Part shown: in pieces, positions 1 through 6,534 of the stretch
Layout of the letters: each line of letters starts with the position of its first letter
How positions within the stretch are numbered: position 1 is the stretch's first letter
Assembly (NCBI GenBank): GCA_934561115.1
Contig: CAKTFS010000046.1
Coordinates: 1 to 8,184 of the forward strand
Reading direction: 5' to 3'
Origin: an uncultured Faecalibacterium sp.
GTDB taxonomy: Bacteria; Bacillota; Clostridia; Oscillospirales; Ruminococcaceae
Length of the DNA stretch: 8,184 bases
Notes under the pieces: model-generated
The model's database searches: none
What the model was told of the DNA's origin: nothing
Seen by the model: only the letters and a program-made list of their open reading frames with translations
Made by a program: the position numbers and the translations under genes

Positions 1-43
1 ACAGAACGCTCCGACCCTACGCAGAAGGGTCGGAGCGTTCTGT
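1..43 (-). terminator. Perfect 18-bp hairpin, likely terminator of the beta-helix lipoprotein gene
   Basis: Positions 1-18 are the exact reverse complement of 26-43, with a 7-base loop at 19-25. The hairpin lies 27 bases past the stop codon of the leftward lipoprotein gene, the usual place for an intrinsic terminator. The T-run that would confirm it on the minus strand would fall left of the window and cannot be seen. On the plus strand the hairpin is followed by a purine/A-rich stretch, so it is not a good terminator for rightward transcripts. A T-rich stretch separates the stop codon from the hairpin on the minus strand. It could instead be one copy of a dispersed palindromic repeat. Confidence 0.6.
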
Positions 44-70
44 GCTTAAAAGAAGAAAGAAAAAAGAAAC

Positions 71-1516
71 TTATACGTCGGCTGTTGTTTCAGCCTGGGA
101 AGTGGCGTTGTTCTGGGCGGGCATTTGCGGCGGGTTGCCGGAGGGCGTGCCCGTGGGCTTTTCCGGCGGGGTGCCGCCCTGCTGCCCATCCGGGGCCTGC
201 CCGCCGGGGGCGCTGCCGTTCATGGCGGGCGGGGTCTGCCCGTTTGCACCGTCCGGCGGGGTCATGTCGTTCTGTCCGCCGCCCATGCCGCCAAAGCTTG
301 CACGGGATGTACCGGTCTGGGCAGTAGCAGTGGCAAGGGTAGTGCTGCCGGTGGTGAGCGTATAGTCACTGTCGGCGGTAACGTCCTGTGCACAGTAGAA
401 CACATAGTTTGCATCGCACAGGGCAGTGCCGCTGTATACGGTGTTGCCGCTGGCATCGGTGATGGCAAAAGCGCTGTCTTTGGTCAGGCGCACGGTGCTG
501 TCTGCGCCCATGCCGCCGCCATAGGTCACATAGCCTTGCGAAGCGTCAATGGTGTAGCCCATACCCGCGCTGCCGCCTGCTGCCAGCACCGTGCCGCCGG
601 TAATGGTAATCGTACCGTCCGCATCCAGCGGCTGATTATCGGCGGCGTTGGCCGTCCACACGGTAATGCTGCCGCCGGAGATGGTCATGCTGCCGTTGGA
701 GTCAAAACCGTCACCCCCGGATGTATAGGCGGTGATCGTGCCGCCGGAGATGTTCATGCTGAAATCATAGTCGGTCAGGTCACCGTTGGCGGCGTTCAGG
801 CAGTCGTCCGTAGCGGTGATATCGATCGTACCGGAGAACACGTTCAGGGTTGCGCCTTCCAGAGCCTCGTTGCAGGTGGAAATCGTAATAGCAGGCCCGG
901 CGGTGTCCTCTGCACCGATATTTAAGGTGTAGTCGCTGTGCAGCGCGTCATCCCCGGCGGAGATGTTCAGGGTGCCGCTGCCGCACAGCACCACCTGTGC
1001 GCCGTCCTTACACTTGAGCACGGCGCTCTCGGCGTCTGCACTGGCGTTTTCATTGTCCTTATTGTTGGCGGTGGTATCAGCAAGGGTGTTCTGGGTGCCG
1101 CTTTGCACCGCGATAGTCACCCCGGTGGACTTGCCGCACACGATGGGTGCGGTGGTGGTGCTGGTCAGTTCCAGCCCGTTCAGCACCAGCGTTACATTTT
1201 CTGTGTCCGCTTTTACGGTGATGCTGCCATCTGCGCAACTGCCGGACACTACATAGGTGCCTGCGGCGCTGATGGTCAGGGCTGTGCCCTCGATGGTGTA
1301 GCCGTTATAATCCCCCTCGGCAGCGGAGATGCCGCTGTCCGTAAAGGTAAACGCGGTAGCGCCTTCCAGCGAAACCTCGCTTTCTGTTGCTGAAAGGACG
1401 TTACCCGCGGCAGAGGACGCGGTGAGGGTGGAAACGGCACTGCTGCTGCAGCCCGCCAATGTGACCACCAGCGCACCCGCTACCAGAAGAGCAAGCGGTC
1501 GGTTTGCGTATTTCAT
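71..1516 (-). CDS. Surface lipoprotein with Cthe_2159-like (DUF4353) carbohydrate-binding beta-helix and Pro/Gly-rich tail
   Basis: This 481-residue protein starts with a lipoprotein signal: short basic start, hydrophobic segment about 8-20, and lipobox LAGC with Cys23 as the lipidated residue, so it should be anchored on the outer face of the membrane. From about residue 70 to 345 it has repeated Thr/Ser/Gly-rich beta turns of the type xITISGGxI and Asp/Asn-rich turns (GDGFDSNG near 268-275, DADG near 298-301), matching the right-handed beta-helix family of Clostridium thermocellum Cthe_2159, known to bind cellulose and acidic sugars and calcium. A small beta-rich part follows (about 346-398). 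Residues about 400-481 are a low-complexity tail rich in Gly, Pro, Gln and Asn. The ATG is supported by AAGGAGGT at 1526-1533 with 9 bases of spacing. It is divergent from the VTC/DUF4956 operon, shares a mirrored promoter region with it, and probably shares its regulator. Family assignment is by recognised pattern; the ligand is unknown. Confidence 0.82.
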   Translation of the reverse strand: MKYANRPLALLVAGALVVTLAGCSSSAVSTLTASSAAGNVLSATESEVSLEGATAFTFTDSGISAAEGDYNGYTIEGTALTISAAGTYVVSGSCADGSITVKADTENVTLVLNGLELTSTTTAPIVCGKSTGVTIAVQSGTQNTLADTTANNKDNENASADAESAVLKCKDGAQVVLCGSGTLNISAGDDALHSDYTLNIGAEDTAGPAITISTCNEALEGATLNVFSGTIDITATDDCLNAANGDLTDYDFSMNISGGTITAYTSGGDGFDSNGSMTISGGSITVWTANAADNQPLDADGTITITGGTVLAAGGSAGMGYTIDASQGYVTYGGGMGADSTVRLTKDSAFAITDASGNTVYSGTALCDANYVFYCAQDVTADSDYTLTTGSTTLATATAQTGTSRASFGGMGGGQNDMTPPDGANGQTPPAMNGSAPGGQAPDGQQGGTPPEKPTGTPSGNPPQMPAQNNATSQAETTADV

Positions 1517-1564
1517 ATTGGAAAAACCTCCTTGCGGTCAATGGTTTGCTTTGAGGATGCCCAA

Positions 1565-1596
1565 AGTATACCCGGCGAACCTAAAATAAACCTAAA
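1565..1596 (-). promoter_or_regulatory. Promoter with CiaR-like tandem operator driving the lipoprotein gene
   Basis: On the minus strand TTTAGGTT occurs twice exactly 11 bp apart (1596-1589 and 1585-1578), followed by seven bases and a TATACT -10 box (1570-1565). There is no -35 consensus; the downstream repeat sits where a -35 would be, as in promoters activated by OmpR/PhoB-family regulators. Written as hexamers it is TTTAGG-N5-TTTAGG, close to the known CiaR box TTTAAG-N5-TTTAAG of streptococci. Expected transcript start is near 1558, giving a leader of about 40 bases. The repeats are seen directly; their binding by the regulator at 3135-3809 is inferred. Confidence 0.68.
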
Positions 1597-1614
1597 GAAA
1601 ACCCGCAAAAATCC

Positions 1615-1646
1615 TTTAAGTTCCCTTTAGGTTGGGGCGGTATGCT
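1615..1646 (+). promoter_or_regulatory. Promoter with CiaR-like tandem operator driving the VTC/DUF4956 operon
   Basis: TTTAAGTT (1615-1622) and TTTAGGTT (1626-1633) form a direct repeat with 11-bp spacing, then exactly seven bases, then a TATGCT -10 box (1641-1646). The geometry is identical to that of the opposite promoter at 1565-1596, and no -35 consensus is present. Expected start is near 1653, giving a very short leader of about 17 bases with AGGAGG at 1655-1660. The matched spacing on both strands argues that one activator controls both directions together. Confidence 0.68.
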
Positions 1647-1669
1647 GTTTGCACAGGAGGTGACAGGCA

Positions 1670-2404
1670 ATGTCCCAACCCATTCAGAGCTGCTTTGAGC
1701 GGTACGAGAAAAAGTATTTTCTCACCCCGGCAGGACAAAAAGCCCTGCTGCAAACCATTGCGCCCTATATCAAGATGGATTTTTATGGAAAGTATACCAT
1801 CTGCAACCTTTATTACGATACCCCCGACTGGCGTCTGATCCGCGCCTCGCTGGAAAAGCCGGTGTACAAGGAGAAGCTGCGGGTGCGCAGCTACGGTGTG
1901 CCCGCACCGGACGGCAAGGTGTTTGCCGAACTGAAAAAGAAATACAAAGGCGTGGTGTACAAGCGCCGCATCACCGTACCCGCCGCCGAGGTGCAGCCTT
2001 TGCTGGCGGGGCAGCGATCGCTTGCTGACTACGGGCAGATCGGCCGGGAGATCGCATGGTTCCAGCAGCTGTACGATGCCCGCCCCCGGGTGTTCATCGG
2101 GTACGACCGCATCGCATTTGCGGGGGTAGCCGACCCGGAACTGCGTATCACCTTTGATACCAACATCCGCTGGCGCACCACCCAGCTGGAACTCAGCGCC
2201 GGAGACCATGGCGCGCCCCTGCTGCCGGACGACCGGGTGCTGCTGGAGGTCAAGCTGCCGGGTGTCTGCCCGCTGTGGCTGGCCCATGCGCTGGCCGAGG
2301 CCGGGGCTGTACCGGTCTCCTTTTCCAAATACGGCAGCTGCTACTGCCATCATCTGCTGCGCGAGCAGCCTGTACCCTTAAAGGAGGTTTTTCCCTGTGC
2401 TTGA
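1670..2404 (+). CDS. VTC-domain polyphosphate polymerase-like protein
   Basis: The 244-residue protein is a single VTC/triphosphate-tunnel-type domain, related to the catalytic domain of yeast Vtc4, which makes polyphosphate from ATP on the cytoplasmic face of a membrane. Charged tunnel motifs appear in the expected order: FERYEKKYFL (9-18), a basic strand KEKLRVRSYG (67-76), FAELKKKYKG (85-94) followed by YKRR (97-100), IGYDRIAF (143-150), LRITFDTN (158-165), LLEVKLPG (191-198; Glu193 is the likely metal-binding residue) and SFSKYG (217-222). All main basic and acidic positions look intact, so it is probably active. No membrane segment is present, unlike eukaryotic VTC subunits; the next gene encodes a DUF4956 membrane protein that often accompanies this family. 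The ATG has AGGAGG at 1655-1660, 9 bases upstream. Its end overlaps the next gene by 8 bases. Polymer synthesis by this protein is inferred from family; the true product is not shown by the sequence. Confidence 0.85.
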   Translation: MSQPIQSCFERYEKKYFLTPAGQKALLQTIAPYIKMDFYGKYTICNLYYDTPDWRLIRASLEKPVYKEKLRVRSYGVPAPDGKVFAELKKKYKGVVYKRRITVPAAEVQPLLAGQRSLADYGQIGREIAWFQQLYDARPRVFIGYDRIAFAGVADPELRITFDTNIRWRTTQLELSAGDHGAPLLPDDRVLLEVKLPGVCPLWLAHALAEAGAVPVSFSKYGSCYCHHLLREQPVPLKEVFPCA

Positions 2405-3065
2405 ATCTGTAATTGGTACGTCTATCACCCTGCAAAGTTTTCTGCTTTGCACGGCGGTCTCGCTGGTGCTGGGCATCGGCCTTGCCTTTGTGGCGGGTTA
2501 CCGGCAAAAAACAAGTTCCAGCTTTGCGGTCACGCTGGCGCTGCTGCCCGCCGTGGTGCAGCTGGTGATCATGCTGGTCAACGGCAACATCGGCACCGGT
2601 GTTGCCGTGGCGGGTGCGTTCAGTCTGGTGCGGTTCCGCTCTGCCCCCGGCACAGCCCGGGAGATCGGGGTTTTGTTCCTTGCCATGGCGCTGGGACTTG
2701 CCACCGGCATGGGGCTGCTGGGGCTTGCCGTGCTGGCCTTTGTGCTGCTGGCCGGTGCGCTTCTTGGCCTGACCGTGCTGGGCTTTGGCGAACAGAAAAC
2801 CGCCGCCCGGGTGCTGAAGATCACCATCCCGGAAAGTCTGGACTACGACAGCCTGTTTGACGATATTTTTGCCCAGTATACCCGGCGCTGCACCCTGATC
2901 CGGGTAAAGACCAGCAACATGGGCACTTTATATGAGTTGGAGTACGCTGTTACCCTGCCGGAGGATGTGCCGCCCAAGGCCTTTTTAGACGCTTTGCGCT
3001 GCCGCAACGGCAATTTGAACATCACCTGCGGGCGGGAGAGCAGCCCCGGCATGGAGCTGCTGTAA
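2397..3065 (+). CDS. DUF4956 family membrane protein
   Basis: This 222-residue protein has hydrophobic segments at about 11-34, 43-62, 66-77, 90-106 and 107-130, then a soluble C-terminal domain (about 138-222) with an alternating beta/alpha pattern. The family hallmark is the conserved stretch between the membrane segments, FSLVRFRSAPGTAREIGVLF (75-94), rich in Arg and polar residues. DUF4956 proteins have no settled function but commonly sit beside VTC-domain proteins. A role as membrane partner, anchor or export path for the product of the upstream enzyme is an inference. Translation starts at GTG 2397: AAGGAGG lies at 2381-2387 with 9 bases of spacing, and the start lies inside the end of the VTC gene, suggesting coupled translation. 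The 14 bases AAGGAGGTTTTTCC before this start are identical to those before the lipoprotein start. Confidence 0.85.
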   Translation: MLESVIGTSITLQSFLLCTAVSLVLGIGLAFVAGYRQKTSSSFAVTLALLPAVVQLVIMLVNGNIGTGVAVAGAFSLVRFRSAPGTAREIGVLFLAMALGLATGMGLLGLAVLAFVLLAGALLGLTVLGFGEQKTAARVLKITIPESLDYDSLFDDIFAQYTRRCTLIRVKTSNMGTLYELEYAVTLPEDVPPKAFLDALRCRNGNLNITCGRESSPGMELL

Positions 3066-3072
3066 AAAAAGA

Positions 3073-3102
3073 TTGCACAACCGGCGGCAGCTGCGCTATA
3101 CT
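3073..3102 (+). promoter_or_regulatory. Possible internal promoter for the first two-component pair
   Basis: The 69-bp gap after the DUF4956 gene contains TTGCAC (3073-3078), 18 bases, and TATACT (3097-3102), followed by AGGAGG at 3121-3126. The -10 is good and the -35 only partial. It lacks the TTTAGG repeats seen upstream of the VTC operon, so it could give the kinase and regulator a basal supply independent of the operon promoter. No terminator hairpin with T-run separates the DUF4956 gene from the regulator, so read-through is also likely. Confidence 0.5.
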
Positions 3103-3134
3103 GGGGGCAGAAAAGCAAAAAGGAGGAATGCGCA

Positions 3135-3809
3135 GTGCGGCTGCTGATCGCAGAGGACGAAGAGGACCTTGCCGAGGTGCTGAGCGTCTTTTTTGAAAAG
3201 AACCATTTTACGGTGGAAACGGTGCACAACGGCTTTGATGCCTACGAGGCCGCCACGCAGGAGCAATACGACGCCATTATTCTGGACGTGATGATACCCA
3301 AGATGAACGGCATTGAGGTGCTGCAGAAGCTGCGGGCTGAAAAAGTATCCGCCCCCATCATGATGCTGACCGCCAAGGGCGAGACGGAGGACCGCATCGC
3401 CGGCTTCAACGCCGGGGCGGACGACTATCTGCCCAAGCCCTTTGACCCGGACGAGCTGCTGAGCCGGGTGCGCGCCATGCTGCGCCGCGCCAGCGCCTAC
3501 CAGCCCACCCAGCTGGCCTTCAGCGACCTGACGCTGGACCCGGGCACCGGCTTTCTGACCAGTCACGGGCAGTCGGTGCGGCTGAGCGGGCGGGAATATC
3601 AGGTGATGGAGCTGTTTTTGCGCAACCCACGCATGGTGTTTTCTGCCGAGCGCATCCTTGAACTGGTATGGGGCTGGGAGAACGAAGCCGAGATCAACGT
3701 GGTGTGGGTAAATATCTCCAACCTGCGCAAAAAGCTAAAAAACCTTGGCTCGCACGCCGTGCTGCGGGCGAACCGGGGGCTGGGCTATGCGCTGGAGGAC
3801 CAAGCATGA
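3135..3809 (+). CDS. OmpR/PhoB-family response regulator, CiaR-like
   Basis: The 224-residue protein has a receiver domain (about 1-118) with acidic pocket Glu7-Asp8, phosphoacceptor Asp51 in IILDVMIP, Thr79 and Lys101 in LPKPF, all canonical. A winged-helix DNA-binding domain follows (about 126-222). Its recognition region, INVVWVNISNLRKKLK (187-202), resembles that of CiaR of Streptococcus (ISVVEVYVSKVRKKLK type), whose DNA site is TTTAAG-N5-TTTAAG. Sites of that form lie in the divergent promoter region at 1578-1633 and, weaker, at 7320-7358. The start is GTG: AGGAGG at 3121-3126 is 8 bases away; an ATG at 3128 is out of frame. The stop overlaps the kinase start by 4 bases (ATGA). It is likely the activator of the lipoprotein and VTC promoters; this target assignment is inferred from position and site similarity. 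Confidence 0.88.
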   Translation: MRLLIAEDEEDLAEVLSVFFEKNHFTVETVHNGFDAYEAATQEQYDAIILDVMIPKMNGIEVLQKLRAEKVSAPIMMLTAKGETEDRIAGFNAGADDYLPKPFDPDELLSRVRAMLRRASAYQPTQLAFSDLTLDPGTGFLTSHGQSVRLSGREYQVMELFLRNPRMVFSAERILELVWGWENEAEINVVWVNISNLRKKLKNLGSHAVLRANRGLGYALEDQA

Positions 3810-5056
3810 TCCGGCGGCTGCGCAGGCGGTTCATCCGCATTGCAACCCTGTCGGTCACAGCAGTGATGCTGCTGCTGACTGTGCTGCTGAACACCGCGAA
3901 TTACGTTTCCACCACCCGGGAGCTGCGGGATATGCTGCAGCTCATCAGCAGCAATCAGGGCACCATCCCCGCCTACCGTCCGACCGGCGAAGCCCCTTCC
4001 GACCCGCCCAAGGCACCGCAGCCCCCGCGGGACGGCAGCTTTACCGCCGAAACGCCCTACTCCACCCGGTACTTTGTGCTGCGGTATCAGGACGACGGCA
4101 CGCTGGTGCAGGCAGACCTTGCAAACATTGCCTCGGTCACCGAGGAGGACATCACGCCTTATCTTGCCGCTGCCGTGGCGCACGGCGCGGGCTACGGCAG
4201 CTACGGCAGCTACCGGTACTACGTCACCCGCACCGGCGAGGGGCGTAACATGGCGGTATTTCTGGACGGCTACCAGCAGCTGCGCTCTGTGGGGCTGGTG
4301 CTGCTGTGGAGCTTTGCTGCGGATGCCGCCTGCATCTTATTGGTAGTGGTGCTGGTGGTGCTGCTCTCCCGCCGGGCCATCGACCCGGTGGTGCGCAGCG
4401 CTGAAAAGCAAAAGCAGTTCATCACCGATGCCAGCCACGAGCTCAAGACCCCCATCACGGTCATTTCCACCTGTCTGCGCGTACTGGAAATGGAGACCGG
4501 CAAGCAGAAATGGATCGATAAAGCGCAGGCGCAGACCGAAAAGCTGACGGCGCTGGTCAACGCGCTGGTCACCCTGTCCCGCATGGACGAGGGGGTCTCT
4601 CCGCTGAAGATGGAGCCTTTTCCCCTCAGCGAAGCAGTCGCGGACACCGCCGAGCCCTTCCGGGACCTTGCCCAGAGCAAGGGGCATGACCTTGTGCTGG
4701 ATATCGCCCCGGAGCTGACCTACAGGGGCGATGAATACGCCATCCGGCAGCTGGTGAGCATTCTGCTGGACAACGCGGTCAAGTACGCCCGGGCGGGCAG
4801 CCCCATCACCCTGACGCTGGAAAAGACCCGGCGGGGCGTCACACTGCGCTGCCGCAACGGCAGCGACCCCATCCCGGAGGATACGCTTACAAAGCTGTTT
4901 GACCGCTTTTACCGCGCCGACCCCTCCCGCAACGCTGCCACCGGCGGCTTTGGCATCGGGCTGTCCATCGCCCGGAGCATTGCCGAGGCCCACAGGGGCA
5001 GCATCTGCGCCCGCATGGCGGGCGAGGAAGTGGAGTTTGCCGCCGAGCTGCGCTGA
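3806..5056 (+). CDS. Sensor histidine kinase partner of the CiaR-like regulator
   Basis: The 416-residue membrane kinase begins at ATG 3806, inside the stop codon of the regulator; the reading frame is open further upstream but that overlaps the regulator fully. TM1 is about 14-32, the extracytoplasmic sensor about 33-160 and TM2 about 162-187. The sensor contains a Pro-rich stretch (about 58-76) and a Tyr/Gly-rich repeat GYGSYGSYRYY (129-139), the latter encoded by a 9-bp direct repeat at 4191-4215. No clear HAMP domain lies between TM2 and the phosphoacceptor domain. The H-box DASHELKTPI carries His211; the N-box ILLDNAVKY carries Asn323; LFDRFYR is at 364-370 and GGFGIGLSIAR at 380-390. 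The G1 box is degenerate (NGSDPIPED, 351-359) in place of DxGxG, a variant I recognise in some Firmicute kinases. The signal sensed is unknown. Confidence 0.88.
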   Translation: MIRRLRRRFIRIATLSVTAVMLLLTVLLNTANYVSTTRELRDMLQLISSNQGTIPAYRPTGEAPSDPPKAPQPPRDGSFTAETPYSTRYFVLRYQDDGTLVQADLANIASVTEEDITPYLAAAVAHGAGYGSYGSYRYYVTRTGEGRNMAVFLDGYQQLRSVGLVLLWSFAADAACILLVVVLVVLLSRRAIDPVVRSAEKQKQFITDASHELKTPITVISTCLRVLEMETGKQKWIDKAQAQTEKLTALVNALVTLSRMDEGVSPLKMEPFPLSEAVADTAEPFRDLAQSKGHDLVLDIAPELTYRGDEYAIRQLVSILLDNAVKYARAGSPITLTLEKTRRGVTLRCRNGSDPIPEDTLTKLFDRFYRADPSRNAATGGFGIGLSIARSIAEAHRGSICARMAGEEVEFAAELR

Positions 5057-5105
5057 AGGCAGCCTATCTGGGCAAAAAGCGCTGAATTATAACCCTGATA
5101 CAGCA

Positions 5106-5147
5106 AGACCGCTGTTTGCAACAACTGCAAGCAGCGGTCTGTTTTTT
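5106..5147 (+). terminator. Strong intrinsic terminator after the first two-component pair
   Basis: A 15-bp stem (5106-5120 with 5126-5140, one T-G wobble) with loop ACAAC is followed by G and six T (5142-5147). It lies 50 bases past the kinase stop and ends the rightward operon. On the opposite strand no T-run follows the hairpin, so it should be much weaker for the leftward kinase gene that ends at 5167. Confidence 0.88.
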
Positions 5148-5166
5148 GCGCCATTTTTTGCCCTGT

Positions 5167-6534
5167 TCACGCCCGGCCGGGCAGCCAGACCGTTGTTTTT
5201 GCTCCGCAGGGGGTGTTCTGTCCGAACACTGCCCTGCCTCCATGGGCGGCGGCGATCTGCTGCACCACATACAGGCCAAGGATATGGGGCGCATTTTCGG
5301 CAGGCTCCGCAGCGTTCAGTGCTGCCAGAACGGCAGGGGGATAGCCGATGCCGTCATCCGCTACGGTCAGGCAGAAGCGCTCCCCTACCCGCCGGGTGTG
5401 CACGGTAATGTTCACCGGCTTTGGGTTATGCCGGACGCTGTTGTTCAGCAGGTTTTCCAGCAGCCGCGCCAGCAGCGCCTCGTCCACCGAAAGCACTGTC
5501 TGCTCTGCCGGTTCTTCCTGTTCCAGCGTGATCTCGCAGTGCTCTGCCAGCGGGCTTTCGCAAAACTGCGCCACCAGCTGCCGGAACAGCGGCCCTGCCC
5601 GGAGGTCTTTCCGGCGCAGGGGCTGGGCACCGTATTCCAGCTTACTGGTCAGGTTCAGGTCATCAATGAGGGTGCGCAGCTTTTCGCACTGGGTGCGGAT
5701 GCCGGTCGCTTTCTGCCGGGAGCTGTCCGGCAAAAGTGCATCCTGTTCCAGCTGCTCCGCCCAGCCCAAAATCAGCGCCAGCGGGGTGCGCACATCATGG
5801 CTGACCCCTGCGATCCACTGGGTGCGGGCGTTATCCCGCCGGGCCAGCATCTCGTTTTTGGCTTGCAGCTGCGCCCCGGTCCGGTTCAGCTTTTCTGCCA
5901 GTTCCCCGGCAAAACCGTCGGTGGGCAGCCGGACGGTCTGCCCCTGCGCCAGCGCATCCAGACCGTTTGCCACGGTCTCCAGCCGCTTTGCGCCCCGCCA
6001 GCTCAGCCAGAAACAGAGCGCCAGCCCCAGCAGCAGCAATCCCAGCGCTGCCGCCGGGAGCACCCGCACCATGCTCAGGGCAAAGTCCGGTGAGCTGTAA
6101 ATGCTGTACTTCCACAGGCTCCCCTTTGGCAGCCCGATGACGAACAGTCCGTAGGGTTCTGTCCAGCAGAACACCGGGTAATCTGCCAGATACCAGCGGG
6201 CAAATCTGGCGATATCGCCGGGCGTGTAGGCATGGTTCAGTTCCTGCGGCAAGCCGTAGCTCCAGCGGATGTTTCCCGCATCATCCAGCACCATCGCCCA
6301 CTCGTAGCCGTCCATCCATTCCTGCGGGGTGTGCTTTGCCCCAAAGGCAAGCCCTTCTGCCGTTTCCACCATGGAATCTGCGATCTCACTGGAAGAGTGC
6401 TCCCGCTGCGGCAGGCGGCTGCCCTCCTGCCAACCCAGCCAGCCCAGCACCGCAACACCGGAAAACAGCAGCAGCAGAACAATACCCACCGCCGCCAGCA
6501 CATACCGCCGGATCAGACGCACAAAGGTTTTCAT
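5167..6534 (-). CDS. Sensor histidine kinase of a peptide-antibiotic-resistance type module
   Basis: The 455-residue kinase has TM1 at about 12-34, an extracytoplasmic domain of about 120 residues, TM2 at about 158-177, a HAMP-like linker (about 178-230) and a kinase core. The outer domain has the pattern LDDAGNIRWSY (83-93), YTPGDIARFARWYLADYPV (103-121) and GLFVIGLPKGSLWKY (129-143), which I recognise from kinases next to BcrA/LanF-type ABC transporters. Core motifs: H-box GVSHDVRTPL with His246, N-box NLLNNSVRHN with Asn365, G1 box ADDGIGYPP (392-400), G2 region HILGLYVVQQIAAAHGG (417-433), where the usual first Gly of GxG is Ile. An F-box is not evident. The ATG overlaps the upstream regulator stop by 4 bases, so the two are translationally coupled. 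The ligand is probably a cell-envelope-active peptide, by inference from the divergent ABC transporter gene. Confidence 0.88.
   Translation of the reverse strand: MKTFVRLIRRYVLAAVGIVLLLLFSGVAVLGWLGWQEGSRLPQREHSSSEIADSMVETAEGLAFGAKHTPQEWMDGYEWAMVLDDAGNIRWSYGLPQELNHAYTPGDIARFARWYLADYPVFCWTEPYGLFVIGLPKGSLWKYSIYSSPDFALSMVRVLPAAALGLLLLGLALCFWLSWRGAKRLETVANGLDALAQGQTVRLPTDGFAGELAEKLNRTGAQLQAKNEMLARRDNARTQWIAGVSHDVRTPLALILGWAEQLEQDALLPDSSRQKATGIRTQCEKLRTLIDDLNLTSKLEYGAQPLRRKDLRAGPLFRQLVAQFCESPLAEHCEITLEQEEPAEQTVLSVDEALLARLLENLLNNSVRHNPKPVNITVHTRRVGERFCLTVADDGIGYPPAVLAALNAAEPAENAPHILGLYVVQQIAAAHGGRAVFGQNTPCGAKTTVWLPGRA

Noticed and set aside
125..925. 266-codon plus-strand open frame opposite the lipoprotein gene
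   Set aside because: It is antisense to a well-supported lipoprotein with signal peptide, lipobox and ribosome-binding site. Its own product is low-complexity and has no recognisable domain; long antisense frames are expected at this GC content.
1616..2353. 245-codon minus-strand open frame opposite the VTC gene
   Set aside because: It would run through the divergent promoter region and opposes an intact VTC domain with conserved motifs; no recognisable product.
3087..3094. GCAGCTGC palindrome between the -35 and -10 of the internal promoter
   Set aside because: An 8-bp palindrome in GC-rich DNA is likely by chance, has no second copy nearby, and is not followed by a T-run.
3668..3805. Upstream start extending the first kinase by 46 residues
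   Set aside because: The extension overlaps the DNA-binding domain of the regulator in another frame and reads as non-membrane, low-quality sequence. ATG 3806 forms the standard ATGA overlap and is followed by a normal basic N-terminus and membrane segment.
4191..4215. Short tandem DNA repeat (9-bp unit, almost three copies) as a possible phase-variable site
   Set aside because: The unit is a multiple of three inside the kinase sensor region, so copy changes would not shift the frame, and there are too few copies for efficient slippage. It simply encodes a Gly/Ser/Tyr stretch.
5141..5166. T-rich stretch after the terminator as a bidirectional terminator for both converging kinases
   Set aside because: On the minus strand the hairpin is preceded by an A-run but is not followed by a T-run, so an efficient leftward terminator is not supported there.
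5116..6093. 325-codon plus-strand open frame opposite the second kinase gene
   Set aside because: It overlaps the terminator hairpin and lies antisense to an intact kinase with all core motifs. The product shows no domain and it has no clear ribosome-binding site.
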